Positions 48,965-59,127 of a stretch of 64,000 nt of DNA are shown piece after piece. A model generated the notes under the pieces. That model made no database searches, had not been told where the DNA came from, and saw only the letters and a list, made by a program, of their open reading frames with translations. The position numbers and the translations under genes are program-made. The stretch lies in assembly GCA_963747965.1 (NCBI GenBank), contig CAVVGZ010000009.1, positions 38,407 through 102,406 of the forward strand, in the 5' to 3' direction. Source of the DNA: CAVVGZ01 sp963747965 (lineage in GTDB: Bacteria; Chloroflexota; Anaerolineae; Anaerolineales; Anaerolineaceae). Within the stretch, counting starts at the first letter, position 1, and each line of letters starts with the position of its first letter.

Positions 48965-49891
48965 TTGATACAAAATCAGTTGCATGGATACTCTCACCCT
49001 CTCTACACCGCTTCATTGGCAGACTTTGGAACACCGCGTCAACTCCCAGCCTGTGGGGGTTGGATCCTTGAGCGTCAGATTCCCGGGACCCTGCATCGCG
49101 ATGCCATGGGACCTTACCCACTATTTACCTGTAGAGACTGGACTAAAATCCCGCAAGATCTCCAAGCTTTGCATGGAGTATCTTGTCAGTTTGGCACTGG
49201 TAACCGACCCTTTCGGAGAATTTGATCCCTTAATGCTCCAGGAATGTTTCAAAGGCAGGTTTATTCCATTCAAGGAACATTTCATCGTAGACCTAAACCA
49301 GCCTATGGGCAGCTACATCTCGGCACATCACCGCCGCTATGCAAAAAAAGCACTTGAAAATAATATAAACGTCACCGTTTGCAGCCAGCCTTTGGACTTT
49401 TTAGACGATTGGATAGGCCTCTATTCCGTCCTGATTAGAAGGCATGAATTGCGCGGGCTCACCTGCTTTTCAAGGTCTGTTTTTGAGAAGCAGTTTCAGA
49501 TTCCCGGCCTGGTTGTATTCCGAGCCGAGCACGACGGGAAGACAGTTGGGATGGTTCTGTGGATGGTTCAATGGGAGAGGTGGGATATTATCATCTGGGG
49601 GCATTTAACCCGGTTGGCTATGATTTGCGGGCTTCCTTTGCAATTTTTTGGACCTCTATAGAATATTTTAGCAGGCGCCTTAAATTTCTTTCCCTCGGGG
49701 CTGGTCCTGGTTCTATGAGTAACAGTACAGATGGTCTGACAAAGTTCAAACGGGGCTGGTCTACTTCGACAAGAACAGCATTCTTTTGCGGGTCCATCTT
49801 GGAAAGCAACCTATACTCAGCAGTAATGAAGATGAAGGGCATTAAGGAAACGAGTTACTTTCCTGGCTACCGTAGGGAAGAATTTGCTTAA
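48965..49891 (+). pseudogene. GNAT/FemAB-like acyltransferase, copy 2, frameshifted
   Basis: Paralogue of the gene at 40,818-41,741, about 308 residues, with breaks near 49,085 and 49,570. Landmarks shared with copy 1: YSHPLYTASLADFG, GWILERQIP, HHRRYAKKALENNINV, LIRRHELRGLTCFSRSVFEKQF, and the C-terminal LGAGPGSMSNSTDGLTKFKRGW. The TTG start directly follows the aminotransferase stop. It probably acylates the amino sugar made by that enzyme. Confidence 0.7.
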
Positions 49892-49922
49892 TCTTTTACA
49901 AAAATATCCATCATATAAACCT

Positions 49923-50090
49923 ATGACTATGATTATTGAAAGATTTTGGCCGTTGGAAAACCAGGTTATGTGGATATCTTCCTTGGACGGTGTAAAACAT
50001 TCTTTTGCGCATACCTGGGAAAATTGCTATGCCATGCAAATAACCACTGGCATGAACACTTTTCTTGAAAGTGTTGAAATCTTGGGATAA
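49923..50090 (+). pseudogene. N-terminal remnant of a FemAB-like acyltransferase
   Basis: About 55 residues matching the start of the gene at 33,359-34,304 (shared pattern SFAHTWENCYAMQITTGMNTF against TFAHTWESSNAMYLTHGNDTF). The reading frame ends at 50,090 with no C-terminal part. The transposase lies just downstream, so an insertion or deletion linked to it probably removed the rest. Confidence 0.6.
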
Positions 50091-50223
50091 GTTTGCATAA
50101 ACCAGCCAAAAAATATGATTAGAACCAGATTAATTGAATAATTTGTACTTTAACAATTCAATATTGGCTAAATTAGGTACTGATTTCACCTCATTTCATT
50201 GGATATCGAAAATACACCCTTGG

Positions 50224-51374
50224 TCAGGCAGCCACTCCCTGGGTTTTGAAACCTACACCAGTTAGAATCTTGACGATCCGCTTTAGATTGAGTGCCAGTG
50301 CAGTGAAAAATGCCTGTATGCCAAATTTCATCCTGCCCAGGTAACGGCAGCGACCCAAGCCATGGTTTTGTTTGGCTTCCCCAAATTTGCGTTCAACCTT
50401 GTATCGTTCTGCTAAACCCTGTTTGTACTCAGGTGTATTGATCAAATTGAGCCAAACCTGCTTATTTTTATCCTTCTTATGGATACGATTTCGTTTGATC
50501 CTGATGGCAGAATGCAATCCTTGAACATCCAGATAATAGTGGTTATTCCCATCATCATAGCCTTTGTCCGCAGCGTAAGTATCAACCGGAAGTTGCTGTT
50601 CCAGATCATGGTCCACCAGTGAACAGAAATGTTTTCCATCATAGGCTTCTCCAGAGGTTACTTCCAGGCTGGTGATCAATCCACTTTCAGCATTCATACT
50701 GACATGGGCCTTGTATCCATAGAAATACTCGGTCTGGACTTCCTCCTTGCCATCCTCTGTTTCGACCTTGCGTTTATGCTTGGCTCCCCAACGGGCATCC
50801 GGATCATGGGGCCCTTTCCCCTTATCCTGGCGGTTCTTATCTTTGGAGGTATTCACATTTGCAATACTATGGACACTATCGATAATCTGCATCGTTCCGA
50901 TGCGTACACCTTTTTGTAGTGCCATCAACAGAATCTCGTCCAGCATCTGTTCAAATATCTTCAACTTCCCACGTTGAATCAGGCGCTCCCGAAAGACAGT
51001 CAATGTGGAATGATCCGGCGCTTTCTGATCCACAGCCAGGCCAACAAAGAACTTGGCTGGCAGGTTCTCATTGATATACACCTCCACCTGCCGCTCTGAC
51101 AGATGGTAAAAATAGGCAATAAATTCCACTTTCAGCAAAAGATGTGGGTCAAATGGTGGACGACTGACAACTACATCACCTTTGTAAAGCTGGATGAGTT
51201 ACATGGTGAATCGATCCCAATCGTTGATTTGTAATAATTTGCGCAAGAAATGTTCTTGAGGAACGATTTGGTCTTAGAGATAGCCGCCATAGAAGGAATC
51301 AGAATCTGTTTTGATAAATCGCTGGTGGTCAATGTGTGATCCTTGCGTTTGTCGGAATTCGTTAATTGGATCAA
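50224..51374 (-). mobile_element. IS5/IS1182-type insertion sequence remnant
   Basis: An insertion sequence of about 1.2 kb with a single DDE transposase gene on the minus strand. It lies between truncated genes at both sides (FemAB-like remnant, then DegT-like fragment). The outer ends are not fixed: short similar stretches near 50,170 and 51,385 (aattag...) could be worn terminal repeats, but no clear target duplication was found. Confidence 0.65.
50224..51374 (-). pseudogene. DDE transposase, IS5/IS1182-type, disrupted
   Basis: The main body (304 residues to 51138) has an N-terminal InsH-type domain (FIAYFYHLSERQVEVYINEN, DHSTLTVFRERL) and a DDE domain with QIIDSVHS (first Asp), YAADKGYDD (second Asp) and YKVERKFGEAKQNHGLGRCRYLG (Glu). 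The missing N-terminus is readable upstream (HTLTTSDLSKQILIPSM; then FLRKLLQINDWDRFT, IQLYKGDVVVSRPPFDPH), but a frameshift and an in-frame TAA at about 51,200 interrupt it. It is probably inactive unless the sequence is wrong. Confidence 0.8.
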
Positions 51375-51462
51375 AGTCTCGCTAATTGGTCAATTAATAA
51401 CTGGTTTTTCAACACCCTCATCATATAATTTGCCCGTAAGGGAAAAGTCGAATATAATAATA

Positions 51463-51810
51463 AGTAGTTTACTGTTGAATATTGATTATAGTGGAGTGGC
51501 CGCCAGGGGGGTTGAGAATTACCATATACCTGAAAAAGCACTATCATCATTGAACCTACTTTCCCAAAAACCCGGACGCAATCAAATACCAATGGTTTAT
51601 CCGTTTCTCCCGGAGAAAGCAGGCTTGAGGGAAAAACTAATCGATGAAGGGATAACTGTCGTTAGGTACCTGGAAGGCATCATAGAACGTACAGAAGAAA
51701 ACAGTATCAAACCCAAATTTACAAATAGCCTGATCCCACTTCCAATAGACCAACGTTATCAAAGAATGGATATGGAAAAGATCATTGATACAATCATAAA
51801 AATATGCTGA
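51463..51810 (+). pseudogene. C-terminal remnant of a DegT-like aminotransferase homologue
   Basis: About 115 residues similar to the C-terminal third of the protein at 34,457-35,416 (NIDYSGVAARG, PMVYPFLPEKAGLREKLIDE, SLIPLPIDQRYQRMDM). The N-terminal two thirds, with the PLP lysine, are gone. The break point lies next to the insertion sequence. Probably not functional. Confidence 0.65.
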
Positions 51811-51865
51811 GTTTTTCTAGTTTAACTTATGAGTTCGAAAATATTTTTCGTGGAGGGATCATCAA

Positions 51866-52575
51866 ATGAATTGGGAACAATATTGGAATCAATACCCATC
51901 AAGTTTTAAAGAAACACAATTCTACGAGCAGGTTGGACAAACAATTTGTGGTAAACCAATTTCCAGTGATCATCTCAATACTATTGTGGATGATATAAAA
52001 AATGCCTTAAATATCACAAGGAATGACGTCATACTTGATATGTGCTGTGGGAATGGTTTGCTAACATGGGAGATATCAAAATTTTGTGACTTAATTGTTG
52101 GGATAGATTTTTCAAAGACATTGATAGAAATCGCAAATAAATATTTCTCCAGGGAAAACATTTCCTATTATTGCATGTCAATCTTGGATAAAAACTTGAT
52201 AATTCAATTTCCCAATAAATTTTCTAAGGTATTCATGCATGGAGGATTACAATATTTTGACATTACTGGATTATCAAACATTCTTGAACAGGTGAAGGGT
52301 ATTACAATCAAAGATGCAGTGATTTTTATCGGATTTATTCCGACAAGGATAAAATTTGGGACTTTTATGATACGGATGAAAAAGTGCAGAAATATTTCGA
52401 AAGAAAAAATGCAAATCAAGAATATCTTGGCACTTGGTGGAGCAAGAAAGATATCGCAGAAATTTGTACCGGCTATGGCTTTGAAGTCGAATTCAATATC
52501 CCAACCTCGTCGGACGCTAGCTATTATAGATTTGATGTGAGATTAAGAAGAATAGATCAGAATAATGCTGACTGA
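51866..52575 (+). pseudogene. class I SAM-dependent methyltransferase, frameshifted
   Basis: About 236 residues split by one shift near 52,345. Motif I is DVILDMCCGNGLLTWEIS, followed by the acidic end of strand 2 (IVGIDFSKTLIEIA). The C-terminal part GTWWSKKDIAEICTGYGFEVEF fits methyltransferases of glycan clusters. Substrate unknown, perhaps a sugar or chain end. ATG 51866 follows the purine-rich ggaggg. Confidence 0.72.
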
Positions 52576-52676
52576 AGTAGGGTTCATAACATTCGCGGAA
52601 ATCTCATATCCACAAGAAAATATTGGAGGGAATTCACTCTTCACCATTGAACCGGAAATTTTTGGTAACTGATAAC

Positions 52677-53688
52677 ATGAAAATACAATTCTTTCAAGAA
52701 TCTCCGTAATGACCTCTGTCTACTTCGTCATTCAGACATATTTAATGAATTATATTATTTGGCTTATCATCCGGAAGTAGGAAATCTAAGATTAATCCAT
52801 ACCTGCATTATTTGATTATTGGGGGATTTGCCGGTTTGGATCCCGGTCCCAATTTTGATAGCAGCTGGTATTTGAAAACCTACCCGGAAGCGAGGAAATC
52901 TGGCTTAATCCATTAATTCATTACCTGAAACACGGGGCCAAGGAAAATACAAGAACGTTCTCAGAAGATAGCGGCAAACATATTGAATTTATAGGAATCA
53001 ATGGATCAGGTAAAACAAGCCTGTATCATCAGGTTAATGACTATTTGAAACAGCAGTTGGGTTATAAACCAGGCCCAGAGAAAACCTGGTCGGGAATTAT
53101 TAATGACGTTAGGATTAGAGCTTTAGGAACAAGTGCCTATTCCTGCTTAGTAAATTTTCTTGGAGAAAATAAAGAATTCATAATCAATTTCTTGTCTGCA
53201 AAAATAAAAAATATCAACGAGCCCGGGTTATCCCCCGAATATCAAAATATGGTGATGGGATATTATTATGCGGTTTCTTCACTCTTCCAGGCAGTAAATC
53301 GGACCATGCAAAACCCTGGTTTATGATTGATGAAGGTTTTTGTATAATATTGGCTGATTATATTGTGGATGACTCCGGAAAATTTGTAAGCGATCTATCC
53401 GAAAAAATATTAGCAAATATGCCTAAACCAGATTTGTTAATCCACGTAAAAACAGATATAGATACTTGTGTAAATCGGTTGAGAACCAGAAGTCGCAAAA
53501 TCCCAAAACCATTCAGGGCTTTATCAGAAGCGGAATTGATTACTCAATTATTTAAGTGGGATATGATCTACTCAAATTTTGTCAATGTGGTTGAAAAATC
53601 TCATACAAAAGTTGTCGTAATCGATAACAATAAACCCCTGGACGATTCAACAAAAGAATTGATTCCAATTATCCAATCGGTTTTATAA
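52677..53688 (+). pseudogene. P-loop kinase-like protein with PDxxxxxxPLxHY repeats, frameshifted
   Basis: A broken gene of about 330 residues. The first part has repeats of the type found in the GT2 at 31.8 kb (ELYYLAYHPEV; WYLKTYPEA...HYLKHGAKE). It leads into a P-loop domain: HIEFIGINGSGKTSLYHQV (Walker A), the segment DEGFCIILADY (an acidic Walker-B-like site), and LIHVKTDIDTCVNRLRTRSR, as in thymidylate or adenylate kinase-type lids. The start ATG 52677 is a guess. Shifts lie near 52,795, 52,910 and 53,325. A polysaccharide-linked small-molecule kinase is possible; the substrate is unknown. Confidence 0.5.
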
Positions 53689-53753
53689 AATGACCATATT
53701 CCTCCAATACCGATTTTTAGATATTTGACAAAATTTGGACTTACCAAGTTAAT

Positions 53754-54633
53754 ATGGCAATTCATTCTGAACCTCTTGTATCAGTAAATACCATTACCTT
53801 TAACCACGCCCCCTATATTCGCACTTGCATAGAAGGCGCATTGATGCAGAAAACCAATTTTCCGTTTGAGATTGTGATTGGTGAGGACTGCAGCACAGAC
53901 GGTACAAGAGAAATTGTGTTTGAGTACGCCAATAATTATCCGGAAAAAATACGGGTAATTACCTCTGATGCCAATGTAGGAGCGATGGAGAACGATAAAA
54001 GAACAAATTTCTCCTGCCGTGGAGAGTATATTGCGTATTGTGAAGGTGACGATTTCTGGATTGACCCTCTCAAACTCCAGAAACAATATGATGCCGCCAT
54101 TGAAAAAGATGCCTCCATGGTTTGTCACAGTCTTAGTTGTTTTTACTGTGGAAGGGAAATTATTATTGGAAGCAAAAGTTAGAAAGGCGTTAGATGAATC
54201 TGGCTATATAAACTTTCTCGATATCCTAGAAAGGAACAAGCATTTTCACACATCATCGATGTTTGTAAGAACCGATGTTATTAGAAAACTTCCTCGTTGG
54301 TATTACCAGTCACCTGTGGGTGATTATCCTACAAAGGTCATTTCAGCTTATATGGGAAATGTGTATTATATCGATGAAATTATGTCGGTTTATCGAAAGG
54401 GTAATTCGGGTTCATATACAAACCGAAAACATATCAGCCAAATACAAGAAGACGGTTGGCTCTCAAATCTTGAAAAAGATCATCTTTTGATTTATAAAAA
54501 CCTGGATCAATTTACTCAATTTAAATATTCACATGAAATTCAAGGGTGTCTTCAAACCAGGTATGTTTCTGTATTGGATAGAACGGGAAATTTAGATTTT
54601 CTTGATATAAGTTCTTTAGAAAAAAAACATTAG
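53754..54633 (+). pseudogene. GT2 glycosyltransferase, frameshifted
   Basis: About 293 residues with one shift near 54,125. GT-A landmarks: VSVNTITFNHAPYIRTCIEGAL, VIGEDCSTDGTREI, YIAYCEGDDFWIDPLKLQ (metal-binding Asp) and, after the shift, HTSSMFVRTDVIRKLP and GDYPTKVISAYMGNVYYIDE. The typical member of this group transfers a hexose in O-antigen assembly. TTG or ATG start at 53754. Confidence 0.8.
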
Positions 54634-54876
54634 GATTATCGCAAGGCTGATACGTCCGCTTCCATTAAAAATCCGCAAGAAAATTCTTTAAAGACGATTC
54701 AGAATCTAAATTATTATTATGACAAACCATCAAATATTATATGATTTGGAGGGAAAAACCAACACTATCGAAAAAATATGCGGATTTCAAACATTCAAAC
54801 TTATTATGTGTTGACGTGCTTTCATCGCCATATCCCAGGTCTTCTCTGCATCCAAATCGAATACGCTTATTCCCTG

Positions 54877-55629
54877 TCAATTAAAATATGCGCGGGTAAA
54901 GTCGACAGTCTTACAGGCTTTAGATACCCATTGGTTCAATAACTCATCTGAGTGAATAATTGGCCGATGAAGAGTACCAACCCACCCCTTTTCTGCCCGT
55001 GTTCTGATCCTATTCACAATTACGTTTTGAGGTGCAGAGATTATGATCACTCCTTTCGGAGCCGGCATTCCCAAAATATAATTTTTACTAAAAACGGCAT
55101 CAATTTCCCTTGAAAAATCAATTGCGAAGAAAACCATCTGGGTAAACGATTTTTCATAAATACCTTAATATTTTCTTTGAAATATTGCTGTATCATTAAA
55201 TTGTTTCACCCTTTGTGCGGTTTTTATCAGGTAATATAAATATTCGGCCGGATCTACAGGTTGTTCCTGTAATAAATGTCTGCCAACAGTATTCATGCGC
55301 AAAAATAGAAAATCAGGGAATTCAAGCCCCAAACTCATTAGCTGGTCAAACGCCTTTTCCCTTTCAAAACAATATCGGATTTTTGCGATTTCGTTGTCTA
55401 TATGATGATTAACCCTGTTTGCTAGGGGTGTAAATAAGTGGCTTGAAATCATTAGCCGTTCCATTTTTCCGGCTAATTTGAAAGTAAAGGATAGTTGACC
55501 TGATAGGGCTTGTTTATAAGCTTCTTCAAAGAGTAAAAACTCACGTGGATTTTTGCGACACTGTCCTAACCAATTGCATGTTGTTGTCTTCCCAACCCCC
55601 GGAACGCCAAGAATATCAATCCGTATCAT
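54877..55629 (-). pseudogene. P-loop kinase-like protein, frameshifted
   Basis: About 250 residues in two frames joined near 55,150. The N-terminus is RIDILGVPGVGKTTTCNWLG (Walker A). The second piece has FFAIDFSREIDAVFSK and KGVIIISAPQNVIVNRIRTRAEKGW, a strand with arginine lid residues as in nucleotide kinases. It resembles, at low similarity, the kinase-like protein at 52.7-53.7 kb. Role in the glycan cluster unknown; it could phosphorylate a sugar or nucleotide. Confidence 0.5.
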
Positions 55630-55876
55630 GGTTATACCCTTACTGATTTTTTTTGGTTATTCCAGAAATGATCAAATACTGATAATCGATATCAATATGC
55701 TACCCATATTTTACACTTGCAAGAAGAAATTCAACAATGTTGAGGTTGACAGAGAAAATAATCCGTTAAATATTTGGATCAAATACGATATTGCAGCAAC
55801 TATTTATTATAATTAGGGACATAATTCATAACGATATTCTTTCAAAAAAACAAACAGACTTGAGGACAAATAATAG

Positions 55877-57361
55877 ATGAACCTGCTGCCCCGTCAAAGC
55901 CATAACTGGCTCATTATTCCTATAGAGAATTTCGTCCGTGAATTTTACGGAAAATTCCTACTTTCCGCTGTAGCTGCAGAGCGTGGTTGGGCAACGATAT
56001 TGGCATATAAAGGGAACATCCGGGCAACCTCCCTCCTGTAAATGGCGTCATACTGGAGATTAACATGACGAATGGGGAGAGGATTGACCACTACCGCCAG
56101 CGTGGCTGGCATACTTGTGCCTGGGATGAAGAGGGTCCGGTTTACCTGGACGGCAGGGATTATACCCACCGCAGGCTAAACGAAAAAGCCTTAAATATTC
56201 TTGACAAGGTATTCTTATGGGGAGACAATCAATGCAATGACGTATTGAATTTTCTGGGTGGAAAGGCAGATAACCTCTTTGTTGTAGGCAATCCTCGCTT
56301 TGATCTCCTAAGGCCGGATTTGCGACAGTTTTATGCCCCAAATGCAGCCAATATTCGGAACAAAAACGGAAGGTACCTCCTTATCAACACAAATTTTGGC
56401 ACCGTCAATCATTATTTTGGACGGGAGTACATTGGCAACACCTTGCGGGAGCAGGGCAAAATCAAAACCTCCGAACAGGAAGCTGAGCAGGCTGGTTTAG
56501 AGAATCACCAGGACAAGATCATGCAGGCATTTATTAACATGATCCCCGACCTCAGCAGACGTTTCCCAGACCATGCTGTTATCATTCGTCCCCACCCATC
56601 GGAGGATTTTGATATCTGGGTAAAAGTTGCTGAAGGACTACCCAGGGTGTTTATGATTCACGAGGGAGATGTTGTCCCCTGGTTATCAGGCGCAGACGCA
56701 GTAATCCATAACAGCTGCACCACCGGTCTGCAGGCATATTTACTGGGAAAACCCGTAATTTCGTATATGCCGGTTGCTTCTGATAAATACGATCAATACT
56801 TGCCCAATGCTCTCAGCGACAAAGTTCAAAGCATTGAAGAACTTATCAGCCATATTGCTTTTTCAATATCCAATCCTGCTGGTTGCACTGGTGAATCCGA
56901 ACCAGAAAAACGAAGCGTAGCCCATGAATTTATCGCCAGCCTGGAAGGGTCCTGGGCATCAGACCGGGTTATGGACGAACTAGAAAAAATTGAAATTCCT
57001 CAACATACAATAAGTCCAGAAGACTTTAAATCCTTCTATAAAAATCCGGGGAAATTCAATAAATATGAAAATATGCTCAAGGGTCATTTTATCCAGATAA
57101 AAAATGTTTAAAGGGGATCGTCAAGACAAAACACAATTTGCCGTAAAGAATTGGCAGAGTTACACACACCAAAGGTTTCCTGGCATGTCATTAAACCACT
57201 TGCAGACTCACCTAAAATCATTACAAAACATTACAGGACGTTTTAATAAAGTCCAGGCTTTTCACTCGGGGAAAGACCTGGTATGTATATATCCTGAGGA
57301 GAGTAATTCCCTAATTAAGTTTGACGGGTTTCCCCTGTGTCAAATAATGTCTTACAATTAA
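55877..57361 (+). pseudogene. surface carbohydrate biosynthesis protein, copy 1, frameshifted
   Basis: Tandem paralogue of the next gene, about 490 residues with breaks near 56,035 and 57,110. The start is NWLIIPIENFVREFYGKFLLSAVAAERGW. Then HTCAWDEEGPVYL, NPRFDLLRP, VIIRPHPSEDF and NSCTTGLQAYLLGKPVISYMP. The last motif and the RPHPSE region are typical of GT-B-like enzymes related to capsule polymer transferases (CDP-glycerol glycerophosphotransferase-like). The C-terminal coil piece RFPGMSLNHLQTHLKSLQNI is in a second frame. Sugar or polyol donor unknown. Confidence 0.7.
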
Positions 57362-57564
57362 TTAAACCATCAGGCATGATTAACCCTTGAAATATGGTAA
57401 TTATCTCCACCGGCGAAATCTTCACCGGGGAATGGATTAAATTCGCAAAAGCCGGTTAATTTAGGAAATCGAGTTACCAATATGACCGCAACCAAATTCC
57501 AAAGATTTCCGCAATAAAAGACTTTTCTACTAGATCAATAAATATATTTATATTGAATACGAAT

Positions 57565-58983
57565 ATGACAGATAGAATGTACAAATGGTTGATCCTGCCC
57601 ATCGAAACCAAGGTGCGCGAACTGGATGGAAAATTGCTGCTCGCCGCCCTGGCTGCCGAGCGCGGCTGGGGTGTAATTATTGGCCATAAAGACACCCTCG
57701 CAGAAGTTACTGCAGAGATTAAGGGTATTGTTATTGAAAAAGATGGGTATTCTGGCAATATCAGAATAAACCAGTATTTAGTTGCCAGCAAACCAGTCTG
57801 TGTTTTGGATGAAGAAGGGCTTGTTTACCTTAACAGTCTGGATTATTACAGGCGAAGGCTGAATGTAGAAAATTTACAAAAAATTAAATACTACTTTTTA
57901 TGGGGGGAAATCCAACGCCGGGATGTTCAGGAGTATGTTAAGGGAATTGAGGACAAATTAGTCCTCACCGGTAATCCTCGATTAGATCTTTTGCGTCCGG
58001 AATTGCGTGATTACTACAAACCGGAAGCTGAAAAGCTTAAGCAGAAATATGGTAATTTTATTTTAGTCAATACAAATTTTGCCGACTCCAATCATTTTTT
58101 AGGAACTAAATGGGTCATCAAGAATCATCGTAAAACCGGTTTTATAAAAACCTCACAAGAAGAAGCCCAAGAGACCAAGTTTATTAAATATCAATCAAAA
58201 ATTGTTAGCGAATTTAAGGGTATGGTTTCGAAAATCAGTAACCGATACCCTAATCATACAATTATTCTCCGTCCCCACCCATCCGAGAACTATTCCTCCT
58301 GGAATGTACTCGCCCAAAATCACAACAATCTAATCGTGATTCATGAAGGGGATGTAAACGCCTGGCTGCTAGCCGCTGATATGACCATCCATAACAGTTG
58401 TATGACAGGAATTCAAGGTTTTTTACTGGATAAACCGGTAATTTCCTATATGCCGGTTCAATCTGATAAATTCGATTATTTCCTCCCCAATGCTTTGAGT
58501 ATAAAGACAACAACCATCGATCAACTCTACGCTGCTGTAGATAATTACATTAATGATCCAAATTATGGTTTTCCTGAAGATAGAAATACAAAGTTGGAGA
58601 TTTCTCACAAGTATATGACAGGTTTGGACGGCAATTTCGCCTCGGAAAGAATTTTGGACGTGCTGGATAATGATGATATTGACCCGGACACCTATAAAGA
58701 ACTGGTTCCCACAACAATAAAAGAAAACGTTCACAATCTTGAAACCGGGATTTCGTCCAGTATTATTGGTAGAATGCAAAAGAGATTATCAAGTTGGGGA
58801 TCCATGCCAAAACAATCTGAGATTGAACTCCAATATGATGCGTACGCAAAGCAGAAGTATCCGGGCATTACATTACAAGAAATGCAGGAAAAACTATTGA
58901 GATTAAGACTCATAACCAATCGATTTCATAATCTTTGCATCCGTCAGCACGGAGATCAATCTTTTGTCATCCTGCCGGAATAG
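57565..58983 (+). CDS. surface carbohydrate biosynthesis protein, copy 2
   Basis: An intact protein of 472 residues. It has KWLILPIETKVRELDGKLLLAALAAERGWG, VCVLDEEGLVYL, FLWGEIQRRDVQEYV, TGNPRLDLLRP, NTNFADSNHF, IILRPHPSENYSSW and HNSCMTGIQGFLLDKPVISYMP. These mark a GT-B-like family common in surface-glycan clusters and related to capsule glycerophosphotransferases. A C-terminal helical tail (about 435-455) could bind partners. ATG 57565 is preferred; TTG 57553 adds four residues. It is the intact member of the pair. Confidence 0.78.
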   Translation: MTDRMYKWLILPIETKVRELDGKLLLAALAAERGWGVIIGHKDTLAEVTAEIKGIVIEKDGYSGNIRINQYLVASKPVCVLDEEGLVYLNSLDYYRRRLNVENLQKIKYYFLWGEIQRRDVQEYVKGIEDKLVLTGNPRLDLLRPELRDYYKPEAEKLKQKYGNFILVNTNFADSNHFLGTKWVIKNHRKTGFIKTSQEEAQETKFIKYQSKIVSEFKGMVSKISNRYPNHTIILRPHPSENYSSWNVLAQNHNNLIVIHEGDVNAWLLAADMTIHNSCMTGIQGFLLDKPVISYMPVQSDKFDYFLPNALSIKTTTIDQLYAAVDNYINDPNYGFPEDRNTKLEISHKYMTGLDGNFASERILDVLDNDDIDPDTYKELVPTTIKENVHNLETGISSSIIGRMQKRLSSWGSMPKQSEIELQYDAYAKQKYPGITLQEMQEKLLRLRLITNRFHNLCIRQHGDQSFVILPE

Positions 58984-59127
58984 ATGCATTTTAAGATAAT
59001 GGGTAGTATTTCAAATCCATATACAATTATCCAAACAAATTATTCTACAGGCAAATAACCATAAAATTATTCCGATTATCATGATAAGATTTGGCAATCA
59101 TGAGATATTGTCTTGAAAAAAAATAGG

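Noticed and set aside
51190..51210. In-frame TAA in the transposase as a programmed readthrough or frameshift site.
   Set aside because: No slippery heptamer or downstream structure was seen, and a separate shift lies next to it. A damaged gene is simpler.
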